This document shows positions 25,967 to 38,800 of a stretch of DNA of 64,000 nt, one piece after another. A program made the translations under genes and the position numbers. The DNA is from Paraspadella gotoi (taxonomy: Eukaryota > Chaetognatha): contig CM119269.1 in assembly GCA_051294375.1 (NCBI GenBank), positions 14,705,918 to 14,769,917 of the forward strand, given 5' to 3'. The notes under the pieces are model-generated. The model saw nothing but the letters and a program-made list of their open reading frames with translations. It had not been told where the DNA came from and made no database searches. Each line of letters starts with the position of its first letter. The first letter of the stretch is position 1.

Positions 25967-26563
25967 TGATCCAGCGATCCAGCGCCATCTACAGCAGCGA
26001 GAAAGTCAAAAGAGAAAGAGATCATCCTCCTTTCATTTCTTTTCTTTTCTTTCTTTCTTTTTTTTTTTTTTGAGCGAAAATCATTTTTCTTTCGGTTTTC
26101 TTCTTTTTTATTTTTAATTTTTGTCTGTAGATTATTTTCGTAACAAAAAATTTTGTTTCAGATAAAAAATATCAAGGATAACAAACATTTTTTTTTCTTT
26201 CAGAAATTTGTTTCGTGAATATTTTAAACTTTCCTAACAAAAAAAAAATTTCAGTCTTCCGTTAAAAAAAAACCCAAACGGAGACGAAGAGACAATTTGC
26301 GATAATGGAAGGAAAGGAGACGAATTCGGTGCAAAACATCATTATAAAAAATGATCTTTAACAGCGCTGAGACCCGCCGAGCGCCTCGACTGCGTAATCA
26401 CCCTCAATTTGTTAGAAAAATTCAACTTTTCTTGCAAGAAAAAAAAATGTGACAACAACGATTTTACAGAAGGAAAAAAAATGTTTAAAGTTTAAAAAAG
26501 AAGCGTTAATGACAGAGGGCTAGAAGGTTACCAAAGCCTAAGAAATTTTTTTTCATTTGGGTC

Positions 26564-26615
<52 letters not shown>

Positions 26616-28881
26616 CTACTCGTTTGCAACAAAGACTTTTTTTCCGCCGACAAGACGTTCGAGTTGAAACGTTAAGAAAAAGTCATTAGTTTGAGAAGAA
26701 AAAAAATGGCTGCCTTTCAATTTTATGCAAATTTTAAAATGCAAATTTTCCAAGGAGCCCGGGGGAATTGAGGAGAAGGCTGAAGAGGAGATGAGGAGGA
26801 AGAGGAGGAGGAGAAAGGGGAGGAGGACGAGGAGGATGCGATATCGTCTGTGGCCGTTAGGCGTCGACGCAAACCGAGGCTGTGGAATGTTTGGTCTGCG
26901 ATGGGATGTGGGATGTGGGATGTGGGAAAGGGTTAGGAGATGGGAAGGGGAGATGGGAAAAGGAGGAAAGTGTGGAATTGGAAATGATGGTGAACCCCGT
27001 TCTTTGAGAAAGGAAAAGGGATTGAATTGAAACTCAGCCTTTCCAGCGCCCTCTTTTCTTTTTTCCCCCCGCCCATGTACCATGTTCATGTTTGCTACCG
27101 TCTTTCTTCCCTTGCTTTTTTCCTCTTGCAATTACCTCCCCTCCCTTGCTTTTCAAACCCTAAACCCTGCCTGGTAACTCCCTCTCTTTCTCCTCCTCCC
27201 TTCCCATGGGTTCATCGAGACAAAAAGCCTTTGACTTTAGTCTTTAGTCGATGTCGTCGTCGTCGTCGTCGTCGTCTTCTTCTTTATCCTTTTCGTCATG
27301 AAAATTCTCGTCTTTGCGTCAATTGTCGCCCGAAGAAAAGACGATCACTAACGACGTCACCATCATCCTGTATTCCATGTCATGTCATGTCACTGGTGAA
27401 CTGTTAGTTATTTTAGAGAACAGGGTATTTACAGTCGATGTTTTTAGTATTTTTTAAAACTTAACTTCATATACATCGTATATGGATTTACGTAAATAAT
27501 TTTTAAGTTCAGAGTATAATTATAAGGACCATGGACCATGGTTGTCGTCGTCGTCGTTGTCGTCGTCGTCGTCATCATTGTGGACGTCCTCTGCATCGAT
27601 CCCTTCGACGATCGAGACAAAAGCGCGCGAAACAAAAGGGCAAAGCTCCGAGATTCACTCTCGCGGCGCAAGCGAAAAAAAAAGTTCGCAGGACAAAAGA
27701 GCAAAGATTCCAACGCTAATGAGAAAATCCGCCGCTGGTGGCGCGAGGATTAATGAAAGGGGGGCGGACCGGGTCGGCGGACGACGACGACGACGACGAC
27801 CATGAAATCTGGATCGATATGATATGCAGTGGTGATGGGACTGATGGTCTATTCTGTGAATTAGGTGGTTTTGGAAAAGCCAAGTTTGCTTCTTTTTAAA
27901 TTGGTACGACAACTATAATATCAAAATGGTCAATTATTCAATTTATTCGGAAAATTCAAGTTATCTTTCCGCCTGACTTCCGCAAGTATTTCTCTTGAAA
28001 GATTTAGGTAAACAATTTCGTATCAACCAACTGCGGCTGCGCAAAGATCCTGATTATCACAATCATCATGGAAAGAACAGAAAAAAAAAGTCTTTGACGA
28101 CGAAAAAGAGGACGAATCTATTTCGATTCCCATCATTAGGAAGCGGATAACAATTTTCCAATCAGGAATAACAATCAGTTTGATCTTCTACATCTTTTTC
28201 AGTTTCTGGAGAAAATTATCAATTTCTCCATAAATGGAAAAAGAAAAAAATAGAGAAACGGAAATGAGATAAGATTATTATTTGCAAACGAAATCTAATT
28301 TCTAGAACTTTTCCTTTCTCTCTCTCTCTCTCTCTCTCGTCTCCTCTCCTCTCTCTCTGCTCTTCTCTCTCTCTCCTCGATCTTCTTCTCTCGATCTCTC
28401 CTCCTCTCTTCTTATTTTCTCACACACAATCTCATACATAAAGCAACACCCGTGAGACGGTTCTTTCTCCGCTTTTCGATTTCTAATCATGAGGATCGCA
28501 TCTCGGAACTCGGGGTCTTTCTTGGCGGTGAGAGCGTTGGGGTGTTGACGGTGTTTTCTCGAGCTTGGGGTGTTGAGGCTAAAAAGCTGTAAAGACTTTC
28601 TCTTTTAATCTTACAGATTCTCCTCCCCCTCCATACCCCTCTTCCTCCTCCCCCTTCTCCTCTTCTCGGTCCTTCCCCGTCGTTCCGGCCGCACGTCTGC
28701 CCGCGTTCTATCCCGCTTTCTATCCCTCTTCTGTCCCTTTAATCTCTTTCTCCGTCGGATAGAACCTTTTCTCTTTTTTTTCTTCTTTTTTTTCTTTCCC
28801 TCGAAAGACTTAATTTTCTTCTCGCTGACGTGTGGCATAAAAATGGAGAAATGCGGGCGAAAAATGTGGCAAGTTTGTGGC

Positions 28882-28989
<108 letters not shown>

Positions 28990-29295
28990 CGTGTGGCTCG
29001 TTTAAACCGATCGCTCTGCCTCTCGACGCTTCGAGATGCCATACGACGAAAAGATGGCGATAAGCATCGGTTTGCGACGACGACGACGACGACGACTGTC
29101 ACCGTAAACCATCCGTAACGCGATTCCTTTGCTTTGAGATTCATGGGGCCGTGACGGCGCGCGCCGCCGAAAACACTCAGTCCTCTCGTCTCCCTCTCCA
29201 TCTCTGCCGTCGTCTCGCTCTCTGTCCCGCCGGCGGCGAACAAAAGACCCGACGTGTGAACGTGCCTGCTTATCTCTCTCTTTCTTTCTCACTCT

Positions 29296-29332
<37 letters not shown>

Positions 29333-29333
29333 C

Positions 29334-29364
<31 letters not shown>

Positions 29365-29661
29365 CATGGCTCTCTTTTTGCCGACTCCCTTAAATCTTTC
29401 CTGCATCTCACCCACATAAAGACGCCTTCTCTCCCTTCATGAATTTATGTCCGACTCGTTTTCCTCATTTGCATAATAAAGTCACCAGAAACTCGGAGAG
29501 ACTCGCGTCCAACGATAATCATCGCTGTTCGCGTTTTTATTTCAAAGTCGCCAGTTTTATTCGCGAGTTTCACGTGAGAAAAAACGTGACTTTGATCGGA
29601 ATCACCGCTCTTTCAGTTGTTATCATTTACCTAAATCGCACGGTCATAGATTTTGGCTGCT

Positions 29662-29748
<87 letters not shown>
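29662..29748. repeat. (TC)n microsatellite
   Basis: A perfect TC array of about 87 bp. A similar but interrupted array lies at 29303-29362. Confidence 0.94.
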
Positions 29749-29753
<5 letters not shown>

Positions 29754-30255
29754 TTATTACCCCTAAATCCCCCTTTTTCTTGGAAAATTAAATTTACGCT
29801 CAGGTTGTAAAAAGTCAAGAGCAAAGAACATATTGAACTGATAGTTAATATGCAATTATTTACAAAGTTTTTAATACCAACACTATTGATTTTAATTTTT
29901 GAAGGATCCCTGTAGTTGATAACTTATATCATTTGCCACTTGCTTATTAAAACATTGGCGATCATTTCTATTTATATTTTTATTTATTTTAATCCAAACT
30001 TTCCGGCTCACACTACTTTTCATGTTTTCCTCCGAATAGCAACCAACGAGCATTAGACTATTACCCCTCCACCCATCCGTCGCCGCGGAAGGAGCACCCC
30101 TCTTTCGCCGCCATGAGCCGCCGCTTTCGCCGCCTCCTCCGCCGCCGCCGCATCGGCCGACCTCGCGTCCTTGATCCGCCGCCAAAGTGGCAAGGAGGAG
30201 AGGAGCCGCATAAAACTCATCATTATGGTGAAAGGAGGAGAAAGAGGAGGAGGAA

Positions 30256-30287
<32 letters not shown>

Positions 30288-32270
30288 GCAGGGTATTTAA
30301 CTGTTAATGGTGAAGGCGAAGGGAGGGAACCGTGGAATCGCTAATGACGTCATTTCCAAGTTAAATTCTCCGCCTTTTCAAACACTTTTTCCGTGCCTCC
30401 TTTTTTCTTTTCCCCGCCCCCCTTTTGTCCTTCCTATCGTTCGTGCCCATTCGATTACAAGCCCCTTACCCCATCCGAGTCTTCATTCAAAATCTAACCC
30501 TAAGCGGGGTTATCAAACTTACCCCCTGAATAATCCCACACCTTTTTCTCTTATGGTTCTATGTTCTTCTCTTTTTTAAACATAAAACCGTCTCTGTAAT
30601 TTCTACAGATTGGCTAATTTCGAGTTCCTTTGGCCTCGCAGAATATAATTCAGTTATTAGCCTCCTACGCTCGATGACAATCCATTTTTGATGCAAAACG
30701 CGTCGGTTGTTCAGAAAAAAAATCTCACATTTATCAATTTATCAATTTTGTTGTAGTCCTTTTTTTTCCGGGAATCATTTCCACACAAAAATTTTTAAAA
30801 AAGTTCTAAAAATTATAAATGGAAAATTTCGTTATAATTTTTATTAGACTTATATCTTTGGCTAAATCATTTAGTAAATGAATATGGCTTAACGAGGGTC
30901 CCTCGCAAAACTAGTTTTATCATCCCTGTCAGCGAAATGTCTCCACATCTACCCTCTCGAAACCTTAGAATGGTTATGTGTTATGATAATGGGGCCATTG
31001 AAACAGTTTTGAGGGAAACGCATAAAAGATGTCGGAATGGATTAGGTCGGACGTTGGCGAAGGATCGGCTGCGATTTAAGGGGTGGAATGATTCGGAGTG
31101 GAAGCGAGTAAATTCGAGTGGGTACAAGCGCTTTTTATTAATTTTTAACTGATGAAGTTACGATCGGGAAAAAAAAAATTATTACATATATCGAACTGAG
31201 GTTATGAGGTTTTATAAACTTTAATAAGTTTAAGAGATATAGAATGGTTTTAGTTAAGCTCAGTGTTTTAGGGGTTAAAAACGGGTGCCAACTTATAATC
31301 GTCAGTAAATGGCAAAGGAGATTATCACCGAGGGAGGTTCGGTTCTATGAGGAGAGGGTTAGCTTTTATGATAAGGACTGAGGGTAAAAAGATTTTATGG
31401 TTATTGGCCCCCGAGTTGTCGACTTGGCCGTTTAGAAGGGTGGCGCACGGAGTGACACAAAGTGGCGCGGAGAAAAGAGGGCGCGGTTATTCACGTTACG
31501 GGAAACTGCGTCGATTTGCGGAATGCGTGACGTCGTTTCGTGAAAACGAGTTTTCTTTTTTTCAAGCTCGGCAAATCTTGGGTCGATAAACCAAAACATT
31601 AGGCGGATGGCGTCTAAGATCAGCTAGGATCACTTGGTCTCTGGGTTTTCATACGAAAAGTAACTTTACAGTCGTTACTGTTCACTGTTCACTGTTTAGT
31701 GTTTAGAGTTCAGTGTTCAGCATTTATTGTTTTATTTTGTGACTTCTCGACTTCGCGAACTTAAATAATTTTCGCGACGATGTGTTTTTATTCGAAAAAA
31801 AATAAATAAAAGCTGAAGAACAACGTTTGTTATAAATGATTTAAATTGCATTTATTTGTTGTTACGATGAGAACAGAAGCTACTATGAGTCAAAATACAA
31901 ATTTCGTTCTGATTTTTCTTATCCGCCGATCGACAAATTAGGACAAGTTTTTTTAACCCCGAAATATTGGCCTTTCTTTTCCATTATATTTTTTTTCACG
32001 CTAATGTTTTAAGATCATTTGACAAAGTTTTCCTACAATCAATTCATTAACATATGGTCTCTTACAAAGATTTTGAATTACTTTCACATAAATGAAGTAA
32101 GCCAATGTTTTGTTTCAAGCGACTAAATTCTGATCCAAAAATACCGTTAATAATTAAGAAATTCCTAGTTTAAATTTACTAGCCTCGCGGGATCATTGGT
32201 TATTATTTATTAGCCATTGCCGGTAAAGATAAAAGCCAAAAATTTGAATCGATGTCCTTTTGTTTCTCAG

Positions 32271-35200
32271 GACTCCGCACGGACGATCGACGACTACCGC
32301 ATCACCTCCTGTCGGACCCGCGACTATTCGCGGATCGGATGGCGCCATCTCTGGCATCGGGGTTGGCGCCCGGGATCGGCGCGGCGCTGGCAACCGGCGT
32401 CGCTGGAGTCGACGCTTTCGCCGAGCTCGAACATCTGCGCCACATTTCCGGAAGAGCCGATGCCGTCAGGCAGGGTGAGTTTAACGTCAAGCTATAAAAG
32501 ATAATAACGAAATTAGTATTAAATTAATACTAATTTATTGGATAAGTTCCCGGTTGATAAGGTTCCCCCCCAAAAAAAACTCTAGTTTAGAATACTGCAA
32601 TACTCGGCCATTTTCCGGCAACGAAAAAACATGTTAAACGAATCGTATTCGAATGCTATGCGATCCATTTCAGCAGGAAGATAATCAATCTTTTCGGCGT
32701 CCACGCGGAAAGATCTGCCTTTCCATCGATATCGAAAGGGAAATATTATGATTAAAGATTAATATCGAGGCAATTCGTAGGGAAAAAAAAAGCTTTCCTT
32801 CTTTTCGGTAATTTAAAGTATAAACGACTTTCTTTCATTTGGGAAAAAATGTCAAAATTTTTAGATACCAATTATTTGGATATCAGTTATTGAACAACAA
32901 ATGTATTTTTCGTAACTTTTCTGTGAAGACTTCGTTGATCATCGTCAGTTTTATCTCCCCCCCCCACCCACGTCGTCATTTAGATTTACGTTCGGCGAGA
33001 ATTTTTTTTTTCGCCTCTGTAGTAGCCGTCCCTTTCTGTCGGCTTCTGAGGGTCAGGCATCCACCGACCTTTTGACCTCTTTTGACTCGCGAGTGAAAAC
33101 GATGATCACTTTTTTTTTCGGTGGGGGAGTGGGGAAATGAGTTGCTAGGCCGAGGGTGCGGAAAGTTGGAGAAAGGATGAAAATTTGAGCGAGTAACTTA
33201 CAAAATATTACAAGAAATAAAAGAATTCTAAAACAAGTTTGAGCAAACAATGTCGGATCTGCCCACGATCATTAGAGGTAATTAATTTGATCCGAAATGT
33301 TTGTTTTAGGTCTTTTCGTCACTGATCACGATAAAGGCAACGACGACGATGATGGCGACGACGACAATAACGCCGAAAACGATTGACTTGATTGATTGAG
33401 TAATTAATTAATTAATAGATAAATAAATTGATTAAATAATTAATTGATTGATTAATTGACTGATTAATCAATTATTTATTAATTAATTGACTAATTGATT
33501 AATTAACTGATTAATTATTTGATTTATTAATACATCTTGTATTTATATTTAATATAAAAAGAAAAAGAAGCTTAATTAATAATAGCTTTTTCCATTTAAA
33601 CTCATTTCAACTCAGACGATTCTATCAAAACTTGATTTCCAACTTAATCACACACTTTCCTACCCACATACAAAATTTCAAGTCAATTGCCCCATCCATA
33701 TAGTGACATTCATATAGTGAAATATATTTTTTTAAAATTTAAACTCATTTCCACTCGCACAATTCCATCGAAACTTCATATCCAGCTCAAACACACACTC
33801 CCCTACCCAGACACAACATTTCATTCTAATCCAACCATCCAATCACGAGCATTTGGAGTTTTTTGCTAAGGTGGGACGGATTGACGGACAGACAGACAGA
33901 CAAACATCATTTTTTTAAATAAATTATCAGAGAAAGCAAAGAATTTTTAATTTTTAACAACGATTTTTAATTAATAGTTGGACATGTTTCGGCTGGTTTG
34001 CTTCAAGCCTTCATCAGCAAACAAGCCGAAACATGTCCAATTATTAATTAAAAATCGTTGTTAAAAATTAAAAATTCTTTGCTTTCTCTAATATCAATAA
34101 ACAACGAAAAAGAAAGGATTATTGCATAATGAATTATCATAATTCGATGTTCTGACATGATATTAGTGAATGCCCGACAAGATTGAGGGGGCGGACCGAC
34201 GTACCGACAAATTGAATTATAGAGTCGGGATCTGCTGATAAGCAGATCCGACTAAAAATGAATTTAAAAAAAAAAATCCTCAGTGTCGCTATGAAATATA
34301 GATTCACTATCGCTCACTGTTTGCTGGACGTTGACTCGCGCCCGTCCAATAGCGTCGGCTCCTGGCGTCATTAGCGTCTCGTCGACGTCATTCGATGACG
34401 TGATTCGCTGACGTCCAATGACCGGAAGAATTTTGATCCAAACGCGCCACGTTTCTCATCTCCTCTTTTGCTACGGTTTGAATAGATGTCAGCATAAGAA
34501 AAAAAAAACTTACTCACGAACAAACATAAGCGTCCAAAATGGTTTGTAGGTTCGCCAGACTTTTGGCCAGACTTGTTTCAAAAAGGCTTTCAATCGGGCC
34601 CCAACCTTTCTCTCCTACTCTCGCGCTCTCTTTCTGGCCAGTTTTTATCTCCGTTTGACCCTTGACAGTCGGCTAATGGATTTTTCTGCTCTCGCCCCTT
34701 CTATGCGTTCACACTATGAATATAAATAGGTTACTATGCCTTATGAAATCACCAAAATGCGTCTCTGTTTTCACTTTCTAACTAAAATGTATATTGTCAA
34801 ACGTAACAATAATATTTTTAAAAATAAAAAGTAATTACACCAACAGAATTTTTGACCCTTAACGCTCAAGCCCCCATTCACAAGGGTTATGGGGCTGATT
34901 TGGTGATTTTGCAGCAACGCCCGAAATAGAATCAAGGTGGCACCGTTGACCTCTTTGGGGGTGCCTAAAGCAGCCGATGGAAGACCGAGAAGATTGACCC
35001 GGAGTGCGAGCGAAGAGATGACCGTCTTAAAGGCGGGGTGCGTCGAATTGATCATTGTTGAAAGAGAACAGGGGCGAGTAGAAAGGGAAGAAGGGCGCGG
35101 CGTGTGCGGTCAAAAGGAAGTTCGGTGCAAAATCTGCTCGTGAGATCGGGGTGAACAAGACTGGGGCGGTGCGAGTCATTGAAAGGCGCCGATGACCCCC

Positions 35201-35750
35201 TGTCGACTTTTTGAGCGGACGTTCGGCGTCTTCGGCTGACTGACGAGGGTCGGAATAGGGGAGGCCAAATCGTCAGTAACTCCCCCCCACCCCTCCTCCC
35301 TGATTAGCCTCGGTTCCGCCCCAGAAACCCGATGACCCGCCCTTGCCTTTTCAGTGGTAATGACCATCGCGGCAGAAACTCATCCCACGGTGAACGCGTG
35401 GCCGATTCACGGGCCGCGCGGAAAGCGCGTGGTTTCCCCAGCGTGGACATGAGATCCTGTCAATATTTATTTATATATTATTATATAAATTATAAATTAT
35501 TAGCTATTTTAACTTTAAGTTGAGATAGTTGTCTCGATGAGAACATGAGAACAGTCAACGAAAGAAAACGGCTCTCTCTGTTTTGCATCGATTCATCGCG
35601 GTCGTGATTTGCGTCGATGGATTCAACATGTGTTCCAACAAAAGACTAATGAAGTCGTCGACGAAGTCGATGGAAAAGATAAACAGTCACGTGATTCTCG
35701 ACGGACTCTCGACACTCGTCATGACAGAACGGTAGATCGGTTTAACGAGA

Positions 35751-35828
<78 letters not shown>

Positions 35829-38800
35829 GACATTGGAAACAGAGATGAAATCGCGATAAAAAAAAAAATGGAGAGGTCGCCCGACGCCGGCCATTTGGCA
35901 CCATTCCTCCTCTTCCTCGTCCCCTTTGCGTTTCCTTGGAACACCTTCCTCTTCCTCTTTTGCGATCGAGGCCAGTGACGCCATGAGTGACGTTATGATT
36001 CTGTCGGCGATAAAAATATGTCGCTCGTTTCGAGGCAGAGCTACGCGCAGTTAAAAGGCCATTCTACTAGAAAATGTGCTGACGATAAATGATTTTTAGG
36101 TTTCTGCATACTCCGGAATAAAATTCATCGATATTCGATAAAAAGAAAAGGAAATCTTTCATAAAAGACAATTATGTGTAGAATTCTTTTCGCAGTCAAG
36201 GAACATAGTTCAACGAGAAGAACCCGGCAGTGAACAAATATTTCTAATATTAGGGTCTATTGGCAAAATGATTGTTAAAATTGAAAAACCAAAACCAAAA
36301 ATCTCTTGCAGATCCGTTTTTGAATCCCTGGTCGGCGCCTGCATTTCCTCCTCCTCACAGCGGCGCAATCTCTTTGGGGCCGCACGAGTTAAACCCCGTG
36401 GCGTCCTTCATGGGACCCGCGCAGCCTCAGAGCGCCTCGCAAGCCACAACACTCGCCGAATCAACAGAAGGTGAGTAACATTCTTTTTTTTTTAAATTTT
36501 TTTTAAATCCCTTAAATTCGATTCCATCCTACTTTTTTTATTATAAATATTTGTAAAATTAAAATCGTAATAGCCTATGAGTAAGTCGAGACATCGTCGA
36601 GAGAAATTATAACAGCTACGTACTAATCCTGAGTTCAGGAAAATAAACAAAAGAAAATTGACTAGAGATCCTATCAAGCATGAAAAAGACACCGCAAACT
36701 ATTAGATTAAGTACAGTCTGTACTCTCATTATGACCAAAAAGAAAATAAATGACAAAATAAGAACCACAAAACAATAAATCTGATAAGAAAAAAAAAAAA
36801 CTCGTCATGATTCTTTGTCGTCGTCGGCGTCGTTCTTCGCTCGCGATTCGGTTTTGCTTCCTGAACAAAAAGGGGAGAGGGGGAAAGAAAAAAAAAAAAA
36901 GCATTAATGTCATAACGCTTGTAAACTTTGGCCAAAATCAAAAGTTAAAACGATCTCATAACATTTTGGATCATCGAAGCGTAATTCGAAAATAAGGAGC
37001 CAATAACTGAGAGATTGGAAAGCGGGAATAAGATCCGGAGACCGATTACCCGCTTCCACCCGACGCCCCCTCGTCCTCCCCTCCCCGACTGACGGAAAAA
37101 TCTCCTGCTGGTGGCGAGAACGAAAAACCCATTCCGCGTTAAAAATATGGTGAGGGTAAACTCGTAAATATAAGACTCGGAAAGGCTTTCGTGTTTTTGC
37201 GCCATGAAAATGTTCCTCGACGATTCAGAAAATTCTGTCGACCGTAAAAACCGAAGACTTAAAAAAAAAAAAAGCGAATATCGAGACAAGGAAAAAATAA
37301 AAAGATTTCCATCGCTCAGTTTTCACTTCAACTTGATGTGAGCTTCACGTTCACAGTAGGGTGCAGTGATGAAAAGATTGAGTGATTGAACATTATTTTT
37401 TTGCTGCCTATGGACATATAATTAATGAATTTTAAATCCTTTTAAAAAATTTTTAGCATAACAGTATAGCAAATTCAATTATTTATGTAGTAATATCCTT
37501 ATAAAATCGTCAAATTTCAAAATATTTTTTTTTATTTTTAAGAACTGATTTGGATTCACTGTAAAAAATTAAGAAACTTTTATAAAATATGTTATATGAT
37601 ATTTTAATGTTTAGATCACAAAAAATGACTAAAACGTTTTAACATATATACGTTTCTACTACAGAGAATAAAAAAGTTAGGAATTTTCACCTTTTTTCTT
37701 ATTTTAAACATTGAAGATGACAGAATTTTTCATAACATGTTTTATATTTTTGATTCAACTTTTTATGAAGAATCTGAATCTTTAATAAAAGTTTTATAAA
37801 AATTATTTTTAAAATTTACTATTTTATAAGGATATTACTACAAATATATTATATTTTACTATTCTGTTCCCAAGATAATATGAACAAAATATTTTTTGTA
37901 CTAGTTAATCATACTATCTCACATCTAAATATCATTGTTCGATCATTCAAATAAATTTTTTGTTCTTGAGTGCTCCACTCTAGTTCACAGTCGATTCTCG
38001 ATGATCAGTTCATTAATGCACTTATTTACGGTTTTACCATCGGTTGGTCTTTTTCTTCCTGTCGTAGTCGACGAGTTTTCCGCCAACGGTCTCAAATCCG
38101 GCGGCGAAGAACGGCGCCGATTGAGGCCCGGCGAGCTGGTTGACGGCCCCGTATTCGATCCCGACGCCGCGTCAACCATTTCCGGCGCGGCAGAGGAGGA
38201 GGCGTTGGGTGGAGTATTGGAGGCGGCGGAAGAGGTGGCGGCGTAGGGCGGGGGGAGATCGGGATAAGGAGGCAGCGAATTGATTGAGAAAGGAGAGATG
38301 GGAGAAGATTCAAATCCACGGTTCGTGTATGAACCTGAGCCCGGAGCGTCTTAGGGGATGAAGAAATAATAGAGAAATCAAAAATTTATAATGAGACGAA
38401 CTGTCTAATGGTTAAAGAGTTCAGCTATGCAAGTCTGCAAAAAAAGGAAGGAAGAAAGAAAGAAAGAAAGAAAGAATGATAGAAAGAAAGAAAGAAAGAA
38501 AAAAAAAATTATTCAATCAATATTGAATATTGACTACTAACCGATTGAGAAAATTCCGTCTGCTCTAAGTGTATCTTCGTACGAAGGAGGAAGACGAGGA
38601 ACTGCCGGTACACTCGGGGTCTCTTCTATGTCGTCTGCAAAGTTAAAGATCATTCATAAATAAAATGATAAAATATTTTACGAAACTTAATTATTAATTC
38701 CATTTTTTAATCAAAGTTCCAACCTATTTCGTTCCTGCGTCTCCTTCGGCGAGATCTGGCCGCGTTCTCTTCGCGTAGCCGGGCAGCTGTGGCGGGCGAA

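Larger units (their letters stand above)
33598..34253 (-). mobile_element. Retroelement fragment with tandem block, fold-back and hammerhead
   Basis: Two related blocks of about 145 bp (33598-33745 and 33747-33850) are followed by GACGGACAGACAGACAGACA. Next is a hairpin of about 65-bp arms (33946-34012 against 34018-34086), with one mismatch in the portion I compared. A GC-rich stem-loop at 34223-34253 closes the region. A hammerhead motif lies in the hairpin on the minus strand. No protein frame is visible. The overall order suggests a non-autonomous Penelope-like element or retrozyme inserted in the RUNX intron. The outer boundaries are my estimate. Confidence 0.5.

Noticed and set aside
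31141-31190. CTGATGA followed by a short stem, possible hammerhead
   Set aside because: There is no GAAAC at a suitable distance and no stem II can be formed.
35332-35523. GC-rich open frame in a RUNX intron as a missed exon
   Set aside because: It has no acceptor or donor in a phase compatible with the phase-1 neighbours and no similarity to RUNX. GC content alone is not enough.
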